Positions 26,348 through 35,848 of a DNA stretch of 64,000 nt are shown here, one piece after another; position 1 is the stretch's first letter; each line of letters starts with the position of its first letter. The stretch covers positions 1,025,453-1,089,452 of the forward strand of contig NZ_MSCP01000001.1 of assembly GCF_002954715.1 (NCBI RefSeq), written 5' to 3'. The notes under the pieces were generated by a model. It was not told the origin of the DNA and did no database searches. It saw nothing but the letters and a program-made list of their open reading frames with translations. The position numbers and the translations under genes are program-made. The DNA comes from Aliivibrio sifiae (GTDB taxonomy: Bacteria > Pseudomonadota > Gammaproteobacteria > Enterobacterales > Vibrionaceae).

Positions 26348-28045
26348 TTAAACTCTTTTCCAAACTCCCCATTCGCCAGAAGTCTCAGGGTTATTACCTT
26401 GAGTCCACCACTGAGCTTGATATGTTACGCCGTTAATTGTGACTTGGTCACCAGTATTATAAGTTGCTGTTGTATCCCAAGTTGAATTTGGATCGGCAGG
26501 TACCGTTGGAGGTGTTGGCTCAACAGGTGCAGGCTCTATTGGTGGTGTAGGTTCTACCGGTGTTGGTGGCGTAGGTTTAACAGGGTTTGTTGTTGGAGTT
26601 CCACTGATTACTTCCCAAACGCCAGTTGTTCCTGTTACTGGGTTTTCGCCTTGGTTCCACCATTTTGCTTGGTAAGTTACGCCATTTAAGACCACTTGAT
26701 CGCCAGTATTATAAACTTTACTAGCATCCCAAGTATTTGTTGGATCTGTCGGGTCGGTTGGCTCTGATGGGTCTGTTGGGAGTGTTTCAACAACACGAGT
26801 CGCAGGCCAGTTAGCGTGTGATTCATAGAAATTAGTCACACATTTTTCATAGTCGCCAGGGACAAGTGCAGAATACGCGGTTTGGAAACCAACTAATTCA
26901 CACTCAAATGAAGCGCCTTCTGGACGATCTGAGTAGTATTTCCAGTTGCCATCCCAGTTCGTGTAAAGCACATCGGTCGCACCATTTAGATTTAAACTAC
27001 CGTAAGGTGTTTGCTGCCAACAGGTATTCATTTCATCGGCTTCAGCTGGGATTTGGTAGTGTTTTGCTAATCCTTCCCAGTAACGAATACGGTTAACAGG
27101 TTGGCCTTTATCTTTATTTTGTTCGCCACACTCGATACCACCATTGATGACATTGATTGTAGTACCAAAACCATAACCGATACCTGCATCGGTTTCTCGC
27201 TGTGAAGGGCTCCAAGTTCGATCTATGACATGAAGCATGGCTGGTTTTGGTGCTTGGGGTGTTAAGAAGAACCAAATAGCTGAAGCAAGGTTTAACCAAG
27301 AATCAGCAACAAGAGCGGGGTTGTTAAGTAAGACAGTTGCATCGCCATCGTACATTACTTCAGAGAAAGCACCGTAGTTAAAGTGGTAAGACAGTTGTTT
27401 TGCACCACGCCCGAAGTAACCTTGGCCCGCAGCACATGGCCAACGTTTATTTTGCCAATCATTTTGACCACAACCTGTTGTGTAGCCTTCTTGACCTTCA
27501 GACCAGCCCATTTCACGAACATGGACTAGTGCTTGTTGCCACTCTTCAAGACCCAGTGGATTATCCCATGTATTATCTATTGCGATATGGCCGCCGGTTT
27601 CTTGAGAAAAGTGTGCAAATGCGGTAACGATAGATTTCTTACAGATAGCATCAGAATCACGGCCATCAGTATAATCACCACAGAAAGCTGGGAATTTACC
27701 AATTGCCTGTAAGAAGCGAGTATAAGAATATTCAGGGGCTGCCATCTGAGTTAAAAAGAACCATTCAGATGCAGGAAAAACACGTTCAACACGTTTTACG
27801 TTGGCAGGGTTTGTAGCTAAGCCTGTATCGATGGCGTCAACAATAGAGTTAGGTTGAGTTGCTAAAGCTTTTGCCCAAACATCATACATAGGATCTGCTG
27901 TCTTTGCGGCCTCAGCAGCATCAATTTCAGCTTGAGTAACAATATAGCCTGTCGGGTTTTCAGGATCAGGCTGGGGATTCATGGTAAAACTATTAGCTGC
28001 AAAACTGCATGCAAGCAATGTTGGCAGAACGGCCAGTTTAAACAT
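26348..28045 (-). CDS. Secreted GH19 chitinase with two chitin-binding modules
   Basis: 565 residues with a signal peptide (LLACSFAANS). The glycoside hydrolase 19 domain spans about residues 70-380, with the general acid in FAHFSQETGGH (Glu149), GQGYFGRGAKQLSYHFNYG and the GFGTTINVINGGIECG loop. Two near-identical type 5/12 chitin-binding modules follow (about 425-475 and 515-565), each with YNTGDQV, NGVTYQA and a WW pair, joined by Pro/Thr-rich linkers. It cleaves chitin outside the cell, in line with a marine vibrio. It is a single gene on the minus strand. Confidence 0.95.
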   Translation of the reverse strand: MFKLAVLPTLLACSFAANSFTMNPQPDPENPTGYIVTQAEIDAAEAAKTADPMYDVWAKALATQPNSIVDAIDTGLATNPANVKRVERVFPASEWFFLTQMAAPEYSYTRFLQAIGKFPAFCGDYTDGRDSDAICKKSIVTAFAHFSQETGGHIAIDNTWDNPLGLEEWQQALVHVREMGWSEGQEGYTTGCGQNDWQNKRWPCAAGQGYFGRGAKQLSYHFNYGAFSEVMYDGDATVLLNNPALVADSWLNLASAIWFFLTPQAPKPAMLHVIDRTWSPSQRETDAGIGYGFGTTINVINGGIECGEQNKDKGQPVNRIRYWEGLAKHYQIPAEADEMNTCWQQTPYGSLNLNGATDVLYTNWDGNWKYYSDRPEGASFECELVGFQTAYSALVPGDYEKCVTNFYESHANWPATRVVETLPTDPSEPTDPTDPTNTWDASKVYNTGDQVVLNGVTYQAKWWNQGENPVTGTTGVWEVISGTPTTNPVKPTPPTPVEPTPPIEPAPVEPTPPTVPADPNSTWDTTATYNTGDQVTINGVTYQAQWWTQGNNPETSGEWGVWKRV

Positions 28046-28231
28046 GGGTAACGCTCCTTGTAGTTAATTACAAAATAAAAATAAGTTGGAATAACTATAG
28101 AAGTTTTTATACAGTTTAGTTATCTAGATGTGTGAACCTGTTTTAACTATGCGAGTCGCATCAAAGAGTATAAATTATAAGAAAAATTACATTCATAGTG
28201 TGATTTATTGTCAGGTAAGGAAAGGATATTA

Positions 28232-28678
28232 ATGATAAGTATCGAGCCAGCGAACAAAGCAGATCTAAAGTGTATTTACAATGTAGAAACTGAGGCATTC
28301 GGCTCTCATGGCTATCCTGCTTTTTTTATTAGACAAGCATTTGATTGCTGGTCAAATGGATTATTAGTAGCCAAAGATAAAGCTCAAGTTCTTGGGTATG
28401 TACTTCAAGTACCATCAAGTCAATCTTTAGGGGACGCATGGGTATTATCTTTAGCGGTTTCTAAACATGCACAAGGAAAGGGGCTTGGTAAAAAATTACT
28501 AGAAACAGCGATTGAGAATGCTAAAGGATATAAGCGATTATTATTAACTGTTTGTCCTAAAAATACAGGATCGTATACCTTGTATCAATCGTATGGCTTT
28601 TACTTAGTTGAAGAAGAGCAAGACTATTTTGATATTGGTGAAGATCGTCTCGTTCTTGCTCTAGATATTGTTGAGTAA
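28232..28678 (+). CDS. GNAT acetyltransferase (RimI-like)
   Basis: 148 residues. The acetyl-CoA pyrophosphate loop HAQGKGLGKKLLETA lies mid-protein, with LAV on the strand before it and LYQSYGFYLVEEE near the end, the standard GNAT layout. An upstream TTG at 28208 exists in frame; ATG 28232 is chosen because of AAGGAAAGG just upstream. Substrate unknown. It is the first of a series of acetyltransferase genes here. Confidence 0.88.
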   Translation: MISIEPANKADLKCIYNVETEAFGSHGYPAFFIRQAFDCWSNGLLVAKDKAQVLGYVLQVPSSQSLGDAWVLSLAVSKHAQGKGLGKKLLETAIENAKGYKRLLLTVCPKNTGSYTLYQSYGFYLVEEEQDYFDIGEDRLVLALDIVE

Positions 28679-28735
28679 CTTGCTATTGTGTCTTATTGAA
28701 AATAAAAAATAGCTAGCATTACAGGTAGAGAGAGC

Positions 28736-29155
28736 ATGGAAATCGATTATAAAGTCAATGAACCTATTACAGCAGAGCAGTTTATTACTCTATTAAAGAA
28801 AACGTCTTTAGGTGTTCGTCGTCCCATTGATGATGTTGAAAAAATACAAGCGATGCTTGATAACTCAAATTTAATCGTAACAGCGTGGGGAGATGGCGAA
28901 CTCATCGGTATTGCTCGCTCTGTCACTGATTTTAATTTTTGTTGTTATCTATCAGATTTAGCTGTGGATGAAAGAATTCAATCAATGGGGGTTGGTAAGT
29001 ACCTTATTTTAGTGACGAAAGAAGAGGTCTCTCCTGAGTGTAAATTGATTTTGTTAGCCGCTCCACAAGCGGAAGGTTATTATCCGAAGATTGGTTTTGA
29101 AGCACATAACAGCGCATGGGTGTTATCCGATGCAAGTCAGTTAAAGCTATTTTAA
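28736..29155 (+). CDS. GNAT acetyltransferase
   Basis: 139 residues of compact GNAT type: IGIARSVTDF, the strand CCYLSDLAVDERIQSMGVGK, which includes a slightly altered acetyl-CoA loop, then YYPKIGFEAH. Substrate unknown. It lies nine bases before the SDR gene, so the two are probably co-transcribed. Confidence 0.86.
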   Translation: MEIDYKVNEPITAEQFITLLKKTSLGVRRPIDDVEKIQAMLDNSNLIVTAWGDGELIGIARSVTDFNFCCYLSDLAVDERIQSMGVGKYLILVTKEEVSPECKLILLAAPQAEGYYPKIGFEAHNSAWVLSDASQLKLF

Positions 29156-29164
29156 GGATAAGTC

Positions 29165-29953
29165 ATGACATCAATAAGTGTATTAGGGTGTGGTTGGTTA
29201 GGATTTCCATTGGCAAAACATTTAGTGAGCAATGGTTTTGCTGTTAAAGGCTCAGTTCGCAGCAAAGAAAAAATAGATTCCTTAGAAGCTATCTCTGTTA
29301 CTCCATTTGTGTTGGATATCGATGGTGAGATAATAGACCAATCATGGGGTTCATTTCTGGATTCAGATATTTTAATTATTGCGATCCCATCTAAGAATCA
29401 AACCGGCTTTACTTCCCTGATCTCTATTTTAGGATCTTCTCCTATTAAACATGTGATTTTTGTTAGTTCAACCTCGGTATATACGGATAATAATGCGGTG
29501 GTTACTGAAGATGTTGCTGCCTCTGAATCTTCTGTATTATTTCAAATTGAATCTCTATTCTCTCAATCATCAGCATTTACAACAACAGTGATCCGTTTTA
29601 GTGGTTTAGTGGGCTATCAAAGAAACCCTGGACGATTTTTTCAGAAAAGTGGTCGTTCGATCAGCAATCCGGACGCTCCTGTAAACATGATCCATCAAGA
29701 TGATTGTGTTGAGTTAATTACGCAGATTATAAAGCAAGAAAAGTGGGATGAAGTATTTAATGCATGTGCTGATAGTCATCCAAGTAAACGCGAGTTTTAT
29801 ACTAAAGCAACTCAACAAATTGGGGTTAAAACACCTGAGTTTATAGAATCAGAAACCCAAACCTTTAAAATTATTAGCAATGAAAAAATCAAAAAGTTAC
29901 TGGATTATGAGTTCATTTATCCAGATGTAATGCAAATTTCTTATGACATTTAA
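29165..29953 (+). CDS. NAD(P)-dependent epimerase/SDR protein (YeeZ-like)
   Basis: 262 residues. The N-terminal Rossmann motif is SVLGCGWLGFPLAKHL, followed by VRSKEKI, a VIFVSSTSVY strand and NMIHQDDCVELI, as in the extended SDR/YeeZ group. The usual Tyr-x3-Lys is not evident, so activity is uncertain. AAGGATAAG lies before the ATG. It sits between a GNAT and a sulfurtransferase gene. Physiological substrate unknown. Confidence 0.82.
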   Translation: MTSISVLGCGWLGFPLAKHLVSNGFAVKGSVRSKEKIDSLEAISVTPFVLDIDGEIIDQSWGSFLDSDILIIAIPSKNQTGFTSLISILGSSPIKHVIFVSSTSVYTDNNAVVTEDVAASESSVLFQIESLFSQSSAFTTTVIRFSGLVGYQRNPGRFFQKSGRSISNPDAPVNMIHQDDCVELITQIIKQEKWDEVFNACADSHPSKREFYTKATQQIGVKTPEFIESETQTFKIISNEKIKKLLDYEFIYPDVMQISYDI

Positions 29954-29977
29954 ACGCCATTAATTAAGGACAGAATA

Positions 29978-30823
29978 ATGAGTAATCCATTAGTAACTAA
30001 CCCACTCGTAACGACTGCATGGTTAGCGGAACATATTGCTGACGATAATCTTGTGATTGTTGATGCCTATATGGCGAATGTCGTCGGTAAAGAACCGTTA
30101 GTTTATGATGCATTTTCTTGTTTACCGACGGCGCGTAAGTTGGATGTCGAAGCTGATTTTTGTGACCATTCTTCTTCTCAAAGCCACGCACTACCTACTG
30201 AAAAACAGTTTACTCAAGCTGTTCAAGAATTAGGAATTAATAGCGATAGCACCGTTGTCATTTACGATAATCAGGGTATTTATTCGTCCCCGAGAGCGTG
30301 GTGGACATTTAAAATAATGGGGTTTGAAAATGTTTATGTGCTAGATGGTGGGCTGCCTCAATGGATAAAAGAAGGAAGAGAAACGGCTTCTGAATACACA
30401 ATAAATACATTTGTTGGTAATGCAAAAGGAAAAGAAGTAGTAGGATTGGCTTGTGGTTCTGATGAAGTGTTTAACGCCATAAATACTAATGTTGCCATTT
30501 TAGACGCTCGAGCTGAAATGCGATTTTTAGGTAAAGCACCAGAGCCAAGAGAAGGAGTCCGTAGTGGGCATATTCCCGCTTCAAAAAACCTCCCTTTTTC
30601 TATCTTGTTAGATGAATATACCTATCAAGATAAAGAGACGCTTACTTGTATTTTTTCTGAGCGCGTTTCATCTCTTGAGACGAAAACCTATTTTAGTTGT
30701 GGCTCAGGCATCACTGCATGTATTTTGATCTTAGCGGCCGTATCTATTGGTTATAAAGAGGTTACTTTATACGATGGGTCGTGGGCTGATTGGGGAACCA
30801 ATAATGCATTACCTATTGAATAA
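29978..30823 (+). CDS. Rhodanese/3-mercaptopyruvate sulfurtransferase
   Basis: 281 residues with two rhodanese domains. The first is inactive (DNQGIYSSPRAWWTFKIMG). The second carries the catalytic Cys241 in YFSCGSGITACILIL; the CGSGVT type of loop is typical of SseA-like 3-mercaptopyruvate enzymes. It also has the FSCLPTARKLDVEADFCD and GHIPASKNLPF landmarks. It moves sulfur from mercaptopyruvate or thiosulfate to an acceptor. The stop overlaps the ATG at 30823. Confidence 0.92.
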   Translation: MSNPLVTNPLVTTAWLAEHIADDNLVIVDAYMANVVGKEPLVYDAFSCLPTARKLDVEADFCDHSSSQSHALPTEKQFTQAVQELGINSDSTVVIYDNQGIYSSPRAWWTFKIMGFENVYVLDGGLPQWIKEGRETASEYTINTFVGNAKGKEVVGLACGSDEVFNAINTNVAILDARAEMRFLGKAPEPREGVRSGHIPASKNLPFSILLDEYTYQDKETLTCIFSERVSSLETKTYFSCGSGITACILILAAVSIGYKEVTLYDGSWADWGTNNALPIE

Positions 30824-30840
30824 TGAAAGAAGGATCACTC

Positions 30841-31059
30841 ATGCGAGACAGTTTACGAAAAAAAATTATTGAAGTCTGTGATAAAAAAGTAGTGCAGAAA
30901 GGAGACAATGTCGGTTTGTCTTTTTATGCCTTCTTTGCCAATAAAAATGATGATTCAGAATTACTAATGGAAGCTGCCACATGGTGGATCTTGACACATA
31001 AATTAGATCATTTTGAAAAAGCAGTAAAAATAAAAGACATGGTAAAAAACGGGCAATAA
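30841..31059 (+). CDS. Small conserved hypothetical protein (DUF6500-like)
   Basis: 72 residues, soluble, starting MRDSLRKKIIEVCDKKVVQK and containing NVGLSFYAFFANKNDDSELL. ATG 30841 is chosen over 30823 because GAAGGA lies seven bases before it. It lies between the sulfurtransferase and a GNAT gene that begins two bases after its stop. Family name is a tentative memory match; no function is known. Confidence 0.7.
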   Translation: MRDSLRKKIIEVCDKKVVQKGDNVGLSFYAFFANKNDDSELLMEAATWWILTHKLDHFEKAVKIKDMVKNGQ

Positions 31060-31060
31060 A

Positions 31061-31501
31061 ATGAAAGTAGAAATCCGCCAAGGCACAATTGACGATGTTA
31101 TTTATGTTGATCATCAAATCCCAGAGTTTGATGCTCGCAATACTAAAGAAAAACTAAGCAGTAAGTTGAATGGTCTTGAGCATTTAATTCTTATCGCTTT
31201 TGAAAATGAACAACCAGTGGCTTATAAGCTCGGCTATCAACGTTCAGTGACAGAGTTTTATAGTTGGCTTGGTGGCGTGATCCCAAATACTCGTAAAAAA
31301 GGCATAGCGACTCAACTTCGATTAACCCAAGAACAATGGGCGAAAGAAAAGGGGTATCAAAGCATTAGTGTTAAATCAATGAATCGATACCCAGCAATGC
31401 TACAACTGCTTATTTCAAGTGGTTATGCTATTTCAGGATATGAAGATACTGGCTCAGTAGAGAGCAGTAAAATTAAGTTCCAAAAAAGCATGATTGATTA
31501 G
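31061..31501 (+). CDS. GNAT acetyltransferase
   Basis: 146 residues. The acetyl-CoA loop NTRKKGIATQLRLTQEQWA follows a VTEFYSWLGGV strand, and a late LLISSGYAISGYE fits the GNAT end. Starts one base after the previous stop, so it is translated from the same mRNA. Substrate unknown. Confidence 0.85.
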   Translation: MKVEIRQGTIDDVIYVDHQIPEFDARNTKEKLSSKLNGLEHLILIAFENEQPVAYKLGYQRSVTEFYSWLGGVIPNTRKKGIATQLRLTQEQWAKEKGYQSISVKSMNRYPAMLQLLISSGYAISGYEDTGSVESSKIKFQKSMID

Positions 31502-31576
31502 TTATGGTCTACAATTTATATACAGCTAAACCAAGCAGTAGTTGACGGTATTTTTAAATAATAAATAGGATAATCT

Positions 31577-32041
31577 ATGGATAGAATCACTTTTCAAAAA
31601 GTTACTGCTTGTGAATATCCATCGTTATTTCCTATTTACAAAAAATACTTATATCCAGCAATAGAAAAAAGCTTCGGTTGGAATGAAGAACTTCAGATTC
31701 AGCGTTTTTCTAATTCATATAAGAAAGAATGGCTTGAGTGGATAATGTTTAATGGAGAGCGTCTAGGGTTAATCTGCACTAAACAAGAAGAAGCGAGTGT
31801 CCATATCTATCTGTTGATTATTTTCGAAAAATACCAGAAGAAAGGCGTAGGTTCTGCAGTAATGAAATATTACCAACGCTATTATAGTGACAGGGTAACT
31901 AAATGCTGTCTTTCTGCGTTTAAATCCAATCAACAAGTGATCGACTTTTACTTATCTTTAGGCTACCAAATTGTGAGTGAAGATAAGCATTTCGTCGATA
32001 TGGAGCGCTCTCTCTGTTTTAATGGTTATATGGGCTATTAA
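31577..32041 (+). CDS. GNAT acetyltransferase
   Basis: 154 residues. IYLLIIFEKYQKKGVGSAVM is the acetyl-CoA binding element and VIDFYLSLGYQIVSED the closing helix-strand. The last four bases overlap the end of the converging glutathione transferase-like gene, so no terminator separates them. AGGATAA lies before the ATG. Confidence 0.85.
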   Translation: MDRITFQKVTACEYPSLFPIYKKYLYPAIEKSFGWNEELQIQRFSNSYKKEWLEWIMFNGERLGLICTKQEEASVHIYLLIIFEKYQKKGVGSAVMKYYQRYYSDRVTKCCLSAFKSNQQVIDFYLSLGYQIVSEDKHFVDMERSLCFNGYMGY

Positions 32042-32685
32042 CCAAATAAGACAGGATCAGAATTTATTGACCACTTCGGATAACCCACCATTGCTTTTGA
32101 AAATGTAGGGTCATTGTAATGATTAACTAACCAGCCTCGTAAATAAGGAAAGGGCGCTTGTGCATACCATTTCTTATCCACTCGTGAGAATTGGCGAATA
32201 AACGGCAAGATGGCGTAATCAACTAAACTGGGTGTTTTTCCCATGATATAGGCGTGCTGAGATAAACGTTGTTCAATTTCTCTTAACCATTCGCAACACA
32301 TATCACGGCACTCTGTTTCATTATCATCATGATAACGAGAAGCAGCACGGTATTTTTGTAGTGCACCAACAAAGGTAATGTCATTATTTTCTATCAGCTC
32401 AAGCATCATTGGCAACTGATTTTGATCGTGAGAATAAAGTAAATTACTCGGGTCAGATTGAGTAAGGGCCCATACCATTATTTCAATACTTTCATCGATA
32501 ATGCTTCCCTTATTAAGTTCTAATACTGGAACTGTGCCTTTAGGTGAAATTGATAGCATTTCTTGTGGTTTATTATTCATATCAATATCACGTAATTCGA
32601 CAACTTGCTGAGCGTGCAGAATTCCAAGGCGAGCACGCATAGCATAAGGACATTGTCTTAAGGAATATAGAATAGGTGTTGTCAT
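32038..32685 (-). CDS. Glutathione S-transferase-like protein
   Basis: 215 residues from ATG 32685. The thioredoxin-fold N-domain has SLRQCPYAMRARLGIL, with a CPYA motif like glutaredoxin 2/omega-type transferases, then GTVPVLEL and a DESIEI site for glutathione. The C-domain is helical (PSLVDYAILPFIRQFSRVDKKW). It may reduce mixed disulfides or conjugate glutathione. The frame extends upstream to 32748; the first ATG that matches the family start (MTTPILYSLRQCPY) is preferred although its ribosome site is weak. Confidence 0.85.
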   Translation of the reverse strand: MTTPILYSLRQCPYAMRARLGILHAQQVVELRDIDMNNKPQEMLSISPKGTVPVLELNKGSIIDESIEIMVWALTQSDPSNLLYSHDQNQLPMMLELIENNDITFVGALQKYRAASRYHDDNETECRDMCCEWLREIEQRLSQHAYIMGKTPSLVDYAILPFIRQFSRVDKKWYAQAPFPYLRGWLVNHYNDPTFSKAMVGYPKWSINSDPVLFG

Positions 32686-32867
32686 CGGGTAAGTACCTAA
32701 AATTCGATTGCTTATTAACATCTTAGCGGATAGAAGCAAGAGATTCACGAAAAATTCATCATGATCTGGATCAATAAAAGCCTAATGAGTGGTAATGAAA
32801 GCGTGAGGCGAGTAGAATGCCTCCTCAAAAATATTATTACATAAAAACCGAAGCGAGCAATTTCATA

Positions 32868-35120
32868 ATGAGTAGAAAACTTGAATTATTGGCACCTGGT
32901 GGTGATGTTGAAGCGATCAAAGCAGCCATCGTTGCAGGGGCAAATGCCGTTTATTGTGGCTTAGATATTTTTAACGCCCGTAACCGAGCATCCAATCTTT
33001 CATTTGATGAGTTAAATGGCGTATTACGATTAGCTCATGAATACGGTTGTGAAGTATTTCTGACTTTAAATGTTGTTATTTTAGAGCATGAAATCAAATC
33101 ATTAGTCAAAGTATTGAATCAGTTAGTGAATACAACAGTTGATGGCATCATTGTTCAAGATTTAGGTGTTTTTAACCTGATCAAAAAACACTTCCCAACA
33201 TTAGATGTTCACGCTTCTACTCAGCTAACAACACATAATGAAGGCCAACTTAAGTTCTTATCTAAAGTGGGTGTTTCTCGCGTTAACTTGTCCCGTGAAT
33301 TGAACATTACTGAAATTAAAGAGATGACAGCGGTTGCTCATGAACATGACATGCTGACAGAAGTGTTTGTGCATGGTTCTTTGTGTATTGCTTTCTCTGG
33401 TCAATGTTACTCAAGCTCAGTAAGTGTCGGTAACTCAGGTAATCGTGGTCGTTGTAGCCAAGCCTGTCGTGATGAATACGAAGTAACAAACGTTGGCACT
33501 AAGTACCCATTAAACTTAAAAGATAACTCAGCGTATTTTGATCTTCCTGAATTAGTTGATGCAAAAGTCGATTCATTGAAAATCGAAGGTCGTATTAAAG
33601 GTGCTCACTACGTATATACTGTAGTTGAAAACTGGCGTAAAAATATTAATAAATTTGTTGAAACAGGTGAGCTATATGAAGATGACTCAAATCTACATAA
33701 AGTGTTTAACCGTGGTTTAACCAACAAGTTTTTAAAAGGCAATTTAACTAAAGACATGTTTATCGATAACCCTCGTGATAACAGTGTGAATTACGCTGTT
33801 GAAAAGAGTAATGCGATCGATGTGGTACAAATCCAAGATGTAAAACAAGATTTGTATACCGATAAGAATGCAATTGGCGCGACACTTGAAGAAAAAGTGA
33901 AATCACTAAGCATTGATAAGATTGCGGTTACCATTGCTTTCAAAGCAACATTAGGTGAACCACTAACGGTGGTAGTTACACCAAAAGATGAAGTACAAGA
34001 CACGTTTGAAGTGAAATCAACGTCTCTATTAAGCGAAGCGGGTCAAAAATCGATTACGTCAAAAGAGTTAGAAAAACGCTTCAAAGGTGTGATTAATCCT
34101 AATTATGAATTATTAGGTTATGATTTCTCTGAATTAGGAGAAAACTTAGCCGTTCCGTTCCGTGAGTTGACTGAAATTAAAGATCAAGTTGCTTTCTTAT
34201 TGAATGGGTCTAGAGATGTCATTAAATACGTAGAAGTAGCTGCATTACCACAACAACCTAAAGTAGAAGAAAAGCCTAAGTTATCTATGCTTATAGCTGA
34301 TGTTGCTGACTTAAATGTATGTGATGCTACGGATGCTGATATCTACTTTAAGTTACCAGAAAGCTTTAAAAAACGTGATCGTAAATACATCAATATCTTT
34401 TTAGAGAATCCACGTTTGATCCCATGGTTCCCTGCAGTTCTTATTGGTAAGGATTACGATGAAGCAGTAAAAGTACTTGAAGAAGTAAAACCGGCTCGTA
34501 TCGTAACCAATAACACGGGTATTGCTTACAAAGCCTTTGAGATGGGTATTGAATGGGTTGCTGGTCCATTCTTAAATACAACAAACTCACACGCGTTAGT
34601 GACAATGAAAGAAACGCTAAACTGTGCGGGTGCGTTTATTTCAAACGAGATCAATAAAGGTCAGATGAAACACATTCGTCGTCCTGAGAACTTCAAATTA
34701 GCCTACAGCATTTATCATCCAATTTTGATGATGACAAGCCGTCAGTGTTTCTTCCAACAAACCGTAGGTTGTAACAAGCCTGCGATTGAAGCGGGTTGTA
34801 TGCTGAAGTGTGAGAAAGCCACCACAATTACTAACGTGAAAGGCATTTCATTTGCGGTCGATAAGCAAAAAGGTGGTTACCCAAGTATCTATAACCACGA
34901 ACAATTCCTCAATATGGATATCGTGACAGACTTTTCAGACTTGTTTGATGAGTTCTTTATTGATTTAACTAACATTGGTGGTGGTTCTAAAGAGCAAGCC
35001 GATAAAGTTGAGTTAGTTAAGCATTTTGAGAAGCTAATTAATGGTGACATGAGTGTTCAAGAAGAGTTATTCACCATGGTTCCAATCAACACTAATGACC
35101 AATACCAACAAGGTCTGTAA
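32868..35120 (+). CDS. U32-family peptidase-like protein (RlhA/YdcP-like)
   Basis: 750 residues. The signature KLELLAPGGDVEAIKAAI opens the protein, followed by GANAVYCGL, VHASTQL, FVHGSLCIAFSGQCY and LKIEGRIKGAHYVYTVV. Cys clusters in GRCSQAC and, in the second half, in CFFQQTVGCNKP with CMLKCEKA, fit an iron-sulfur or metal site. U32 proteins of this kind hydroxylate 23S rRNA or tRNA bases; E. coli RlhA makes 5-hydroxycytidine 2501. The added C-terminal domain makes it longer than RlhA as I recall. ATG 32868 is chosen over an upstream frame start at 32817. Confidence 0.85.
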   Translation: MSRKLELLAPGGDVEAIKAAIVAGANAVYCGLDIFNARNRASNLSFDELNGVLRLAHEYGCEVFLTLNVVILEHEIKSLVKVLNQLVNTTVDGIIVQDLGVFNLIKKHFPTLDVHASTQLTTHNEGQLKFLSKVGVSRVNLSRELNITEIKEMTAVAHEHDMLTEVFVHGSLCIAFSGQCYSSSVSVGNSGNRGRCSQACRDEYEVTNVGTKYPLNLKDNSAYFDLPELVDAKVDSLKIEGRIKGAHYVYTVVENWRKNINKFVETGELYEDDSNLHKVFNRGLTNKFLKGNLTKDMFIDNPRDNSVNYAVEKSNAIDVVQIQDVKQDLYTDKNAIGATLEEKVKSLSIDKIAVTIAFKATLGEPLTVVVTPKDEVQDTFEVKSTSLLSEAGQKSITSKELEKRFKGVINPNYELLGYDFSELGENLAVPFRELTEIKDQVAFLLNGSRDVIKYVEVAALPQQPKVEEKPKLSMLIADVADLNVCDATDADIYFKLPESFKKRDRKYINIFLENPRLIPWFPAVLIGKDYDEAVKVLEEVKPARIVTNNTGIAYKAFEMGIEWVAGPFLNTTNSHALVTMKETLNCAGAFISNEINKGQMKHIRRPENFKLAYSIYHPILMMTSRQCFFQQTVGCNKPAIEAGCMLKCEKATTITNVKGISFAVDKQKGGYPSIYNHEQFLNMDIVTDFSDLFDEFFIDLTNIGGGSKEQADKVELVKHFEKLINGDMSVQEELFTMVPINTNDQYQQGL

Positions 35121-35152
35121 GATTAACGTTTAATTAATATTGCAGAAAATAT

Positions 35153-35184
35153 AAAGCCGTGATTACGTGTCACGGCTTTTTTTT
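35153..35184 (+). terminator. Terminator of the U32 gene
   Basis: AAAGCCGTGA (35153-35162) pairs with TCACGGCTTT (35170-35179), followed by TTTTT. Strong. Confidence 0.88.
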
Positions 35185-35254
35185 GTCTATAATTCAGTAA
35201 TAAATATGGATTGATAGAACGAAGTGCAATTATAAACAATTAGAGGGATTGGCT

Positions 35255-35785
35255 ATGGTGACACTACAACTACTTAAAACAGAAGATGCAGCCGCGTTAC
35301 TGGAGTTTGAATTAGTAAATCAAGAATGGTTTGAATCATTTGTTGAAGCGCGAGACGAAGACTTTTTCAGTGAAGAAGGGATCAAAGATCATATTGATTT
35401 TTATCTTTCTGAATATGACAAAGACAGAATTTATCCCATGATATTGAAGAATGCCCAAGGTACAATTTGTGGGCGTGCCAATCTCTATAACATTAACCGA
35501 GAAAAAGAATCCGGTTTTATTGGTTACCGAATTGGTGAGGAATTTATTTCTCAAGGACTCGCTACTTATGCAACTAAAGAGTTGATTGATGTCGCTAGAG
35601 ATACGCTCGCATTGAGCCAGTTAATTGCTACCGCTGCGACAGACAACTTAGCCTCACAAAGAGTGTTAAGTAAAAATGGCTTCAAACAAGTTGGGTTTAA
35701 GCCTGAATTTACCATTGTGGATGGTGAAATTATTGATTGTTATGAATATCGCTGTGTAATTAAGCAGTTGTCTACAGTGATATAA
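35255..35785 (+). CDS. GNAT acetyltransferase (RimJ/RimL type)
   Basis: 176 residues. SGFIGYRIGEEFISQGLATY is the RimJ/RimL-like acetyl-CoA region, and NLASQRVLSKNGFKQVG is the typical closing motif. It may acetylate a ribosomal protein or an amino sugar or antibiotic. ATG 35255 is chosen, with GAGGG nine bases upstream; the frame opens at TTG 35249. Confidence 0.88.
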   Translation: MVTLQLLKTEDAAALLEFELVNQEWFESFVEARDEDFFSEEGIKDHIDFYLSEYDKDRIYPMILKNAQGTICGRANLYNINREKESGFIGYRIGEEFISQGLATYATKELIDVARDTLALSQLIATAATDNLASQRVLSKNGFKQVGFKPEFTIVDGEIIDCYEYRCVIKQLSTVI

Positions 35786-35848
35786 AGTGAGATATAGCTC
35801 TAGAGCAGGGCTTGCTATATACTTTCTTGTTTCAAAGGAATTCCTATA

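Noticed and set aside
28232-32041. GNAT-rich stretch as integron cassettes
   Set aside because: No attC-like imperfect palindromes between genes, and several genes overlap or are spaced by a few bases as in operons.
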